This document shows positions 8,062 to 15,104 of a DNA stretch of 64,000 bases, piece after piece. Source of the DNA: Endozoicomonas acroporae. GTDB lineage: Bacteria; Pseudomonadota; Gammaproteobacteria; Pseudomonadales; Endozoicomonadaceae. The first letter of the stretch is position 1. Each line of letters begins with the position of its first letter. The stretch covers positions 1 to 64,000 of the forward strand of contig NZ_PJPV01000056.1 of assembly GCF_002864045.1 (NCBI RefSeq), written 5' to 3'. The notes under the pieces are model-generated. The model saw only the letters and a program-made list of their open reading frames with translations. It searched no databases and had not been told where the DNA came from. Both the position numbers and the translations under genes were made by a program.

Positions 8062-8889
8062 ATGCCAGCAGCCTCTTCCCCCAGCAACAGCTTCAATGAC
8101 CGGTTCGGCGGTATTCGCCGCTTGTATGGCAACCGTGCTGTTGAACAGCTTCGTCAATCCCATGTCTGCGTCATCGGTATCGGTGGTGTTGGCTCCTGGG
8201 CAGCAGAAGCCCTGGCCAGAACGGCGGTGGGTAACATCACCCTGATCGATCTGGACGACATTTGTATAACCAACACCAATCGCCAATTGCATGCGCTTAC
8301 GGACACCATTGGCCGCTCAAAAGTTGAGGTGATTGCCGAACGCATTACCCGGATAAACCCCGAGTGTCAGTGTCAGACCATTGAAGACTTTATTACAGAA
8401 GATAATCTTCAGGAACTGATCACCAGCGAGTTTGACTATGTGCTGGATGCCATCGACAGCTTCCGGGTTAAGGCGGCGCTGATCGCTCACTGCAAACGTC
8501 ACAAAATCAAAATCATCACCACTGGTGGTGCTGGCGGACAGATGGATCCAACCCGGATTCAGATCACCGATCTGACCAAAACCTGGCACGATCCTCTGGC
8601 AAGAAAAGTGCGCAACCAGCTTCGTGACCGTCATGGCTTCAGCAAGAATACCAAACGAAAGTTTGGGGTAGACTGTGTGTTTTCCACCGAGCAGGCAGTT
8701 TATCCACAGGCTGATGGCACCATCTGCCAGACCAAACCCACCGGTGAAGGCTCAATGAAAATGGACTGTGCCAGTGGTTTTGGCGCGGCCACCGCAGTGA
8801 CTGCGACCTTCGGTTTTGCTGCGGCTGCGCGAATTATTGAGAAGTTGACCAGAACTAGGAGGCTGTCCGAGAATAGACTGCCTGAATAG
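8062..8889 (+). CDS. tcdA: tRNA threonylcarbamoyladenosine dehydratase
   Basis: The 275-aa product is a ThiF/MoeB-like E1 enzyme that uses ATP to cyclise t6A37 of tRNA to ct6A. The nucleotide-binding loop is CVIGIGGVGSWAAEAL (about 36-51), followed by DLDDICITNTNRQ and the TcdA hallmark TTGGAGGQMDPTRI. Length fits TcdA/CsdL (about 270 aa). It is convergent with the csdA-csdE fusion 10 bp away; in E. coli csdA, csdE and csdL/tcdA are also neighbours and the Csd sulfur-transfer pair acts with this enzyme. The last 12 codons are supplied by an inserted fragment of repeat family A, so the native C terminus appears replaced. tsaD, whose product makes the t6A substrate, is elsewhere in the window. 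Confidence 0.93.
   Translation: MPAASSPSNSFNDRFGGIRRLYGNRAVEQLRQSHVCVIGIGGVGSWAAEALARTAVGNITLIDLDDICITNTNRQLHALTDTIGRSKVEVIAERITRINPECQCQTIEDFITEDNLQELITSEFDYVLDAIDSFRVKAALIAHCKRHKIKIITTGGAGGQMDPTRIQITDLTKTWHDPLARKVRNQLRDRHGFSKNTKRKFGVDCVFSTEQAVYPQADGTICQTKPTGEGSMKMDCASGFGAATAVTATFGFAAAARIIEKLTRTRRLSENRLPE
8855..8885. repeat. Family A repeat, one end only, inside tcdA
   Basis: CTAGGAGGCTGTCCGAGAAT and the next bases (TAGACTGCC) match the left end of the complete copy at 44006-44035. No opposite end follows. It encodes the final residues of TcdA (RRLSENRLPE), so a repeat fragment has become coding sequence. Confidence 0.75.
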
Positions 8890-8899
8890 TCGCTTGGCG

Positions 8900-10660
8900 C
8901 TATCGATAACGATGGGCAACCGCCTGAATCTCCCTGACAATCGCCTTAAGCCCATTGCCCCTGGATGGGCTTAAATGATTGAACAGATCCAACTCACGGA
9001 ACCACAGGTCAATATCTTCCTGTTCAATCTCTGTCGGTGTTTTCCCTGAGAATACCGCCAGAACAATGGCTATCAGCCCCCGGATCACTCTCGCATCGGA
9101 GTCAGCGATAAAGTACAGGCGCATGGTTTCATCGTCATAGTGATGATGCAGCCAGGCGCTGCTTTCGCAACCATGAAGTCGTGCATCATCACTTCTCCAT
9201 TCCCCCGACAGCACAGGCAGCTCTTTGCCCAGCAGCATGATCTGGCGGTAACGTTCCTGCCAGCCTGAAAGCCCATTCAACCGTTCTGTTATCGTGGCAA
9301 GGTTCGGAGCCTGCTGACCAAAGATCTCTGGCAGGTCAGTTGCTGCACTGATCATTGCCTGCGTCTTGCCCGGCTCTTCATCCTGATCACTGTTCATTTC
9401 AGGGTGAGCAATATACAGCGGTGAATGGTGGAGCTTGTCCATGGCATCCACAAAAGCCCTGGCTTCATCGATGGTGTTATAGAGCGCAAAAGAAGCTCTG
9501 ACCGTTCCATTGAGGTTCAGGCCCTCCATCAAGGGCATGGCACAATGATGCCCGGTTCTCACGGCAATCCCCTGCTGGTCAAGCATCAGCCCGATGTCCT
9601 GATTATGATGCTCACTGGAGACAAACGACACGACGGGCGCTTTCCACTCTGCCTGACCAATCAGACGGATACCGCTTATCTGGCTTAATCCCTCCTCCAC
9701 CAGTTGACGCAGCTGATGTTCATGGGCCTGCATGGCGGCAACATCAATATCCGCTAAAAACGTCAGTGCTTTGCCTAAACCAATGGCACCGGCAATATTG
9801 GGGGTTCCTGCCTCAAATTTGAACGGCAGGCGATTAAAGCGGGTGCCGGAAAAGCTGACATGCTCAATCATCTCACCACCGCCCTGCCAGGGAGGCATGT
9901 TTTCCAACAGTTCCCTTCGCCCGTACAGCACACCGATACCCGTAGGACCGTAGACCTTATGGCCGGAAAACACATAAAAGTCCGCCCCTAGCGCCTGAAC
10001 ATCCACTTTCTGGTGAGCAACAGCCTGAGAACCGTCCACCAGAACCAGGGCACCGGCATGATGGGCAAGCTCAATAACCTCTTTAATGGGGGTGATCGTA
10101 CCAATGGCATTGGAGGTATGGGTCATTGCCACCAGCCTGGTCTTATCCGACAGCAATTGCCGGAACTGTTGCATATCCAGATTGCCAGCATCATCCAGCT
10201 CAACCACCCTGATGGTTGCCCCGGTGACTTCAGTCAGCAGTTGCCAGGGAACGATATTGGCATGGTGCTCAAGGCGGCTAAGGATAATCTCATCGCCAGC
10301 CTTCAGCTGGCTTCGTCCCCAGCTGCTGGCCACCAGATTGATGGCTTCAGTCGCTCCCCGGGTCCAGATAATCTCTTCCGTAAAACGGGCATTAATAAAG
10401 TGGCGGGTGGTTTCTCTGGCGGCTTCAAACCCATGGGTCGTGCAGGCACTCAGGAAGTGCGCTGCCCGATGCACATTGGCATTCTGCTCCCGATAATAGC
10501 GGTCTAGCGACTCAATAACTGACACCGGCTTCTGTGTGGTTGCCGCATTGTCCAGGTAGACCAGCGGATAGCCATGCACGGTCTGTGACAACAGGGGAAA
10601 CTGCTGCCGGAGATTATCAACATCCAGCACAGTGGATTGAGTGTCGTCATGGCCTTTCAT
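8900..10660 (-). CDS. csdA: Fused cysteine desulfurase CsdA and sulfur acceptor CsdE
   Basis: The product is about 586 aa. Residues about 1-410 are a class V PLP aminotransferase of the SufS/CsdA group: YLDNAATTQKP, the PLP lysine in SGHKVYGPTG and the persulfide cysteine in TGHHCAMPLM. Residues about 440-586 are a SufE/CsdE domain with the acceptor cysteine in LHGCESSAWL. In E. coli these are two proteins; here a linker (about 410-440, acidic) joins them, so sulfur would pass within one chain. It is convergent with tcdA, matching the Csd-TcdA association. The ATG at 10660 has AAGG five bases upstream; ATGs at 10672 and 10681 are in frame, and the frame stays open to a TTG at 10705. Cytosolic. 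Domain assignment is firm; the start is uncertain. Confidence 0.9.
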   Translation of the reverse strand: MKGHDDTQSTVLDVDNLRQQFPLLSQTVHGYPLVYLDNAATTQKPVSVIESLDRYYREQNANVHRAAHFLSACTTHGFEAARETTRHFINARFTEEIIWTRGATEAINLVASSWGRSQLKAGDEIILSRLEHHANIVPWQLLTEVTGATIRVVELDDAGNLDMQQFRQLLSDKTRLVAMTHTSNAIGTITPIKEVIELAHHAGALVLVDGSQAVAHQKVDVQALGADFYVFSGHKVYGPTGIGVLYGRRELLENMPPWQGGGEMIEHVSFSGTRFNRLPFKFEAGTPNIAGAIGLGKALTFLADIDVAAMQAHEHQLRQLVEEGLSQISGIRLIGQAEWKAPVVSFVSSEHHNQDIGLMLDQQGIAVRTGHHCAMPLMEGLNLNGTVRASFALYNTIDEARAFVDAMDKLHHSPLYIAHPEMNSDQDEEPGKTQAMISAATDLPEIFGQQAPNLATITERLNGLSGWQERYRQIMLLGKELPVLSGEWRSDDARLHGCESSAWLHHHYDDETMRLYFIADSDARVIRGLIAIVLAVFSGKTPTEIEQEDIDLWFRELDLFNHLSPSRGNGLKAIVREIQAVAHRYR

Positions 10661-10757
10661 AGTGACCTTCATGGTGATCATGCCTCTGAGTTTCTGGCAC
10701 TGCAAATAATGCTGTGCTATAAAACCTGTACATTAAACATTTAAAACTGATAAACCT

Positions 10758-10835
10758 ATGACGCCTTCAGCCCTGAACCAACCAGTCATTCTTATCGTGG
10801 TGATTATTATCACCGCGGGTGGCTTTGTGGGCTGA
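10758..10835 (+). CDS. ilvL: ilvGM leader peptide
   Basis: This 25-codon ORF begins MTPSALNQPVILIVV and continues with III; 10 of its 25 codons are Ile, Val or Leu. Eight of these (Val-Ile-Leu-Ile-Val-Val-Ile-Ile-Ile, with no break) are consecutive or nearly so. It lies 17 bp before a strong hairpin-T-run and upstream of ilvG, the arrangement of branched-chain amino-acid attenuators: scarcity of charged tRNA stalls the ribosome in the codon run and lets transcription pass the terminator. The ORF resembles the enteric ilv leader in role and codon content rather than in sequence. Confidence 0.85.
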   Translation: MTPSALNQPVILIVVIIITAGGFVG

Positions 10836-10851
10836 ATAAACAGCTGTTACA

Positions 10852-10885
10852 AAACCCCCGCACCGAAAGGTCCGGGGGTTTTTTT
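10852..10885 (+). terminator. ilvGM transcription attenuator
   Basis: A CCCCCG...CGGGGG stem with an inner ACC/GGT extension around a GAAA loop is followed by seven T (10879-10885). It lies immediately after the leader ORF and before the ilvG ribosome sites, so it is read as the terminator arm of the attenuator. Confidence 0.88.
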
Positions 10886-10908
10886 ATACCTGATAAAGGA
10901 GAAAAGTC

Positions 10909-11016
10909 ATGCTTAACCTGATCGTGCTATCTGTCATTATCGTGCCTGTCATTCTATCTACAGCTATTACCCTCAACATCTGGCAGTCGGGGGATCATCG
11001 ATATGAATGGTGCTAA
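10909..11016 (+). CDS. Small hydrophobic ORF overlapping ilvG start
   Basis: This 35-aa ORF has a strong ribosome site (AAAGGAGAAAAGTC before ATG). It begins [20 protein letters not shown], a plausible membrane segment very rich in Ile, Val and Leu, and ends ...DHRYEWC. Its stop (11014-11016) lies past the ilvG ATG at 11003 in another frame, so translating ribosomes would run into the ilvG start and could couple the two. It may be a membrane microprotein, a second branched-chain sensing leader, or only a coupling device; the sequence does not decide. Confidence 0.55.
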   Translation: MLNLIVLSVIIVPVILSTAITLNIWQSGDHRYEWC

Positions 11017-12658
11017 AGCAATCGTCCAAACCCTGGTTCACCACGGTGTTGATACCGTTTTTGGTTACCCCGGCGGCACCATTATGCCGGTGTATGACAC
11101 CCTGCTTGACGCCCCTGTTGAGCACCTGCTCTGCCGCCATGAGCAGGGAGCCGGTTTCGCCGCTATTGGCTATGCCCGCTCAAGCCAGCGAACCGGTGTC
11201 TGTATTGCCACCTCAGGCCCTGGCGCAACCAACCTGATCACTGCCCTGGCAGATGCCATGATGGACTCTGTCCCCATTGTTGCCATTACCGGCCAGGTAC
11301 CCACCAGTGCCATGGGTACCGATGCCTTTCAGGAGATTGATATGCTGGGGCTTTCCATGGCCTGCACCAAGCACAGTTTCCTGGTGACAGAGCCGGACCG
11401 GCTCTGCCAAACCCTTCATCAGGCATTTACTCTGGCCAATTCCGGACGACCGGGCCCTGTCCTGGTGGATATTCCCAAAGATATACAACAGGCTCCCGCC
11501 AGTTGGCAGCCACCACTCGACCTGATTGAGAACAGTTTTCACCCTGATCAGGCAGCCCATAACAGCGTTGATCAAGCGCTGCAACTTATGCGCTCAGCAT
11601 CCCGCCCCATCGCCTATATCGGTGGTGGTGTGAATATGGCTGGTGCCACACCAGCGTTGCGCCATTTTCTGCAAATGACCGGCCTGCCCAGTGTCTGCAC
11701 ATTGAAAGGGCTTGGTACTGTACCTCCAGACAACGAGGCCTATCTTGGCATGCTGGGGATGCATGGCAACCGGGCGGCGAACACGGCAGTACAACTGTGT
11801 GACTTATTGGTTGTTGTGGGTGCCCGTTTCGATGACCGGGTGACTGGCAAGCTGGACACGTTTGCCCCTGATGCAAAAGTTATCCACATCGACATTGATC
11901 CGGCTGAAGTGCACAAACGCAGAGCGGCACATGTCGTCTTTCATCAGCCCATGCCCTGGATACTGAAAGAACTGTCCATCGCTTTACCCATCAACGATTG
12001 GTCCGGCCACTGTCAGCGACTCAAAGAAGAACATCAATGGCGATACGACAAACCCGGTGAGGCGATTTATGCGCCCCTTATGCTCAACCAGCTATCCCGA
12101 CAGCTGCCGAATAATGCCATTATCAGCTGTGATGTCGGGCAGCATCAAATGTGGGTTGCCCAGCATATGGCTTTTCACCACACCCGTAATCACCTGACCA
12201 GTGGGGGTCTGGGCACCATGGGCTTTGGTCTGCCCGCCGCCATCGGTGCTGCCATGGCACGGCCGGATGATACCGTTATTCTGGTATCCGGTGATGGTTC
12301 ATTTATGATGAATGTTCAAGAGCTGAACACCATAAAAAGAAGACAGCTGCCGATTAAAATAGTCCTGCTGGATAACCAGAAGCTGGGCATGGTTCGCCAG
12401 TGGCAGGCGCTGTTTTATCAGGGCCGTTACAGCGAAACCGATCTTTCCGATAACCCGGACTTTATTTCGCTGGCCAAGGCCTTTGGTATTGGTGGCAGAA
12501 CCATCACCCATCGGAATGAGGTAACGTCAGCCCTGGATGAGATGTTGAGTGTGAGTGGCCCATGGTTGCTCCATGTGCGCATTGATGCCATGGAAAACGT
12601 ATGGCCCCTGGTACCACCGGGAGCCGCTAACCATGAAATGTTGGAGCAACACTCATGA
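11003..12658 (+). CDS. ilvG: Acetolactate synthase large subunit, isozyme II type
   Basis: The 551-aa thiamine-diphosphate enzyme condenses two pyruvates, or pyruvate with 2-oxobutyrate, in the first common step of valine, leucine and isoleucine synthesis. The N-terminal domain has [12 protein letters not shown] with the catalytic Glu47 in [11 protein letters not shown]; the central FAD/regulatory domain has [10 protein letters not shown]; the C-terminal ThDP domain has GDGSFMMN followed by [12 protein letters not shown]. Length matches IlvG (548 aa). It overlaps ilvM by 4 bp (ATGA), so the two subunits are probably translationally coupled. The preceding leader and attenuator indicate control by branched-chain aminoacyl-tRNA. 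Unlike enteric operons, ilvE, ilvD and ilvA do not follow. Confidence 0.95.
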   Translation: MNGAKAIVQTLVHHGVDTVFGYPGGTIMPVYDTLLDAPVEHLLCRHEQGAGFAAIGYARSSQRTGVCIATSGPGATNLITALADAMMDSVPIVAITGQVPTSAMGTDAFQEIDMLGLSMACTKHSFLVTEPDRLCQTLHQAFTLANSGRPGPVLVDIPKDIQQAPASWQPPLDLIENSFHPDQAAHNSVDQALQLMRSASRPIAYIGGGVNMAGATPALRHFLQMTGLPSVCTLKGLGTVPPDNEAYLGMLGMHGNRAANTAVQLCDLLVVVGARFDDRVTGKLDTFAPDAKVIHIDIDPAEVHKRRAAHVVFHQPMPWILKELSIALPINDWSGHCQRLKEEHQWRYDKPGEAIYAPLMLNQLSRQLPNNAIISCDVGQHQMWVAQHMAFHHTRNHLTSGGLGTMGFGLPAAIGAAMARPDDTVILVSGDGSFMMNVQELNTIKRRQLPIKIVLLDNQKLGMVRQWQALFYQGRYSETDLSDNPDFISLAKAFGIGGRTITHRNEVTSALDEMLSVSGPWLLHVRIDAMENVWPLVPPGAANHEMLEQHS

Positions 12659-12915
12659 GCTTCCAGTTATACCTGCAATGCCATCAACAACCTGATGTAG
12701 TGGAGCGGATACTCAGAGTTATCAGACACCGGGGCTTTACTGTGAACACCATGAGCATGACGCCTTCCCGCTGCGGTGGCAAAATTGAGTTATCCATGAC
12801 TGTTTCCAGCTCACGACCTGTGCATCTTCTGATGACCCAGGTTGAGAAACTCCATGATGTGCTGGCACTGAGATGCATTGATACAACGTCCAATACTGAT
12901 GTCGGCAGCTATTGA
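12655..12915 (+). CDS. ilvM: Acetolactate synthase small subunit, isozyme II type
   Basis: This 86-aa ACT-domain protein pairs with IlvG. The sequence [20 protein letters not shown] followed by RGFTV has the beta-alpha-beta pattern of IlvM, and MTVSSSRP and [12 protein letters not shown] continue it. Size equals E. coli IlvM (87 aa). It starts in the ATGA overlap with ilvG. Small subunits raise catalytic activity; the isozyme II type usually gives little valine feedback inhibition, which would leave attenuation as the main control. It ends the operon, followed by a strong hairpin. Confidence 0.92.
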   Translation: MSFQLYLQCHQQPDVVERILRVIRHRGFTVNTMSMTPSRCGGKIELSMTVSSSRPVHLLMTQVEKLHDVLALRCIDTTSNTDVGSY

Positions 12916-12920
12916 TACAC

Positions 12921-12949
12921 CCGGCCAGCCTGGCCAGGAGGCTGGCCGG
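12921..12949. terminator. Strong hairpin between convergent ilvM and LysR gene
   Basis: A perfect 10-bp stem, CCGGCCAGCC/GGCTGGCCGG, with a 9-nt loop lies between two convergent genes. There is no T-run on either strand, so it may act as an RNA-stabilising or Rho-assisted end rather than a classic terminator. Confidence 0.45.
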
Positions 12950-12974
12950 ATGAATCATGCTCTTACCGGCGAGT

Positions 12975-13934
12975 TCAGTGAGTCAGCACATCCACTTCAC
13001 CATTGATAATAGCCTCCTGTCGTTCCATCTCTTTCAACTTGAGACGGAAACGATTAATGATGAACTCCCTGAACCAGCGATGCGCCCGGTTATGCTCCCA
13101 GTACTCCGGCCACACTACGTAGTAGCTGACTCTGGGAGGTTTACCGGGCAGGGTTTTCATCGTCATATCCTGGACATAAGTATTGTAACGAGCCGCTCTC
13201 TCCATTGTGATCAGAATATGATGGGTGTCCTTTACCAGCTGCAAACCGATAGGCAGATTGGGTGTTTTCGCAACCACCCGGATATTCTCACTGAGGCCTT
13301 CCAGGTAGTCCCTGATGAAATGAGGACTTCCCATCCACGAAGAGTGGCGAATCACCGGGTACTGTTCAAGGTCTTCAATGGTCACCTCCTGATCAACGAG
13401 AGGATGATCCTCATGCACCAGGGCACAGATACTATCCTCCATTAATAGCTCATAACTGAAACCGGCAGGTGGCTTGCCAACGTACCCAAGCACCAGATCG
13501 ACCTGACCGGCCTCCAGCTTTTTATCCAACTGCGGGCTGAACTGTAACAGTTCAAAATTAAAATGCGGTGCCTGTTTCCAGAACTGGTGCAGGATTTGCG
13601 GCAGGATTTGCTCAAGAACAATATAAGTCCCGGCAATGGTAAAGTTTTTTTCGGTAATCCAGGGATCAAACTGCTGGTTCTCAAATATGGTGCTGGCTTC
13701 CGTCACCACACGGTTCACGTCGTCTTTCAACGCCAGCGCTTTTTCGGAGAGAAAAATACGGTTGCCCTGCCTGACCAGAATCGGATCATTCAGTGCTTCA
13801 CGCAACTGAGCCAGGGTCCGGCTCATGGCGGACTGGGTAACATGCATCTGCTTCGCAGCCAGGGAAACACTTTGAGTATCGAGTAACGCCTTGAGGCCCG
13901 GCAAAAGGTTCAGGTTAAGTCTGTACAAGTTCAT
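12975..13934 (-). CDS. LysR-family transcriptional regulator
   Basis: 319 aa. The N-terminal winged helix-turn-helix (about 1-62) reads NLLPGLKALLDTQSVSLAAK then MHVTQSAMSRTLAQLRE and ALNDPILVRQG, the LysR signature. The rest is a two-lobed effector-binding domain. The C terminus is longer than usual (about 300 aa) and basic. It has no divergent partner within 350 bp, so its target cannot be read from the usual LysR layout; it is convergent with ilvGM, which does not by itself imply control of it. Family firm, ligand unknown. Confidence 0.9.
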   Translation of the reverse strand: MNLYRLNLNLLPGLKALLDTQSVSLAAKQMHVTQSAMSRTLAQLREALNDPILVRQGNRIFLSEKALALKDDVNRVVTEASTIFENQQFDPWITEKNFTIAGTYIVLEQILPQILHQFWKQAPHFNFELLQFSPQLDKKLEAGQVDLVLGYVGKPPAGFSYELLMEDSICALVHEDHPLVDQEVTIEDLEQYPVIRHSSWMGSPHFIRDYLEGLSENIRVVAKTPNLPIGLQLVKDTHHILITMERAARYNTYVQDMTMKTLPGKPPRVSYYVVWPEYWEHNRAHRWFREFIINRFRLKLKEMERQEAIINGEVDVLTH

Positions 13935-14301
13935 ACTTTGCTAACAGGCACCCCAAAGATTGAAAGCACCATCTAAAACAAAAGAGCCTGATCAATCAGC
14001 TCAGAGAGAAAAAAACAGCTGACCTGTAAAAGCCCAGGCCAATTTGACCACGAGACTATAGTTATACCACTTTAACTTCATCAGTATTATTCCCTATACA
14101 TTCATCGCTAATCAGGTACACTGGAAACAGGAATCAGTGTCAGAGGACATTCTCAATCAGGCAAATGGCCATGTCTGAATACACGTTTGAAGTACTGGTC
14201 TCATGGCTAATTGAGAACGCCCCGTGGCTCTGGTGAATCTGGCCTTGGCGCCTGACAAACAACGGGTCAGGCATCCGCTGAAACAGCTTTCAGGAGGGTC
14301 T
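13935..14301. other. Non-coding gap with divergent upstream regions
   Basis: No credible ORF. It must hold the promoters of the LysR gene (leftward) and of the 154-aa protein (rightward). I see no strong sigma-70 pair. The ribosome site CAGGAGGG at 14291-14298 belongs to the next gene. Confidence 0.5.
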
Positions 14302-14766
14302 ATGAGCCAAAACAAGTACAAGAGTATTCAAGATCTGGTAGATAACTACATTGCCTCTGGCCTTTCTGCCAGAGAGTACGTTGAAGCCCGTGTAGATGCC
14401 GGAGATCTTAGTGCTGCCGAAGCCCTGAAACTGCTGTCTATTCTTCGAGAAGCACAGTCTATTACCTTTAAACTGGCCGAAGTCAGTGATGACGAGTTTT
14501 CCGGCCTGCACATGGTCCTTGTTCGCAAGGAAGAGGATGAGCTTGCGGATGACGCCTCTCCTCTGTTCAGTATTGAAATCGATGAAAGCCTGAACAGTAA
14601 TCGTGATGATGTTATTAACCTGTTGCAAAAATTTGCCAAAGAGCTGGCTGTGCTGGCGACACGAGGAGAGCTTGAAGAAGCAGAAGCCATAGATACCATT
14701 GATGACAACCCTGAAGACTGGCTGGATCATCCCAACATTCTCCCCGCCAGTGAAACCCGTCACTGA
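14302..14766 (+). CDS. Acidic small protein of unknown function
   Basis: 154 aa. The ATG at 14302 is chosen because a strong ribosome site (AGGAGGG) lies 5 bp upstream. It starts MSQNKYKSIQDLVDNYIASG and is mostly helical and acidic, with LSAREYVEARVDAGDLSAAE and a second similar segment TRGELEEAEAIDTIDD; the two LxxxEA...GDL/GEL-type helices could be an internal duplication. No signal peptide or membrane segment. A perfect terminator follows, so it is probably a single-gene unit. I do not recognise the family. Confidence 0.75.
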   Translation: MSQNKYKSIQDLVDNYIASGLSAREYVEARVDAGDLSAAEALKLLSILREAQSITFKLAEVSDDEFSGLHMVLVRKEEDELADDASPLFSIEIDESLNSNRDDVINLLQKFAKELAVLATRGELEEAEAIDTIDDNPEDWLDHPNILPASETRH

Positions 14767-14804
14767 TAAGGAAGCGGTCTCACCCTGCCCTCTTAACACT
14801 TGAA

Positions 14805-14838
14805 AAAATAAGCCCGGCAAGTTCCGGGCTTATTTTTT
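14805..14838 (+). terminator. Rho-independent terminator after the 154-aa gene
   Basis: AATAAGCCCGG pairs perfectly with CCGGGCTTATT around a 6-nt loop and runs into T. The rest of the gap to 15104 is AT-rich without ORFs. It contains one DnaA-box-like TGTGGATAA (14935-14943) that stands alone. Confidence 0.92.
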
Positions 14839-15104
14839 GATGGATAAAAGTGAATAACTATTTCTGATTATATAGCTCAATCTTTAGTCATCAACAGATT
14901 CATTGATCAAACCATTGAATGACCTGTGGATAACTGACTGCACCGCACTATTTTCAAGCCTCACAAAACTCTGGTTGTTTTTTGTACAGTACAGCCAAAT
15001 TGATCAGCGATTTCCCTGAAAAACTCCGGAACCCGTTCGCTTAAAACAGCTATTGATCTCTAAGTAAGGGGTATTATAGGGTTACGTTGTAATCACCTCA
15101 GCAA

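Noticed and set aside
14935..14943. DnaA-box-like TGTGGATAA, possible replication origin
   Set aside because: Single box without an AT-rich unwinding region, dnaA, dnaN or other boxes near it.
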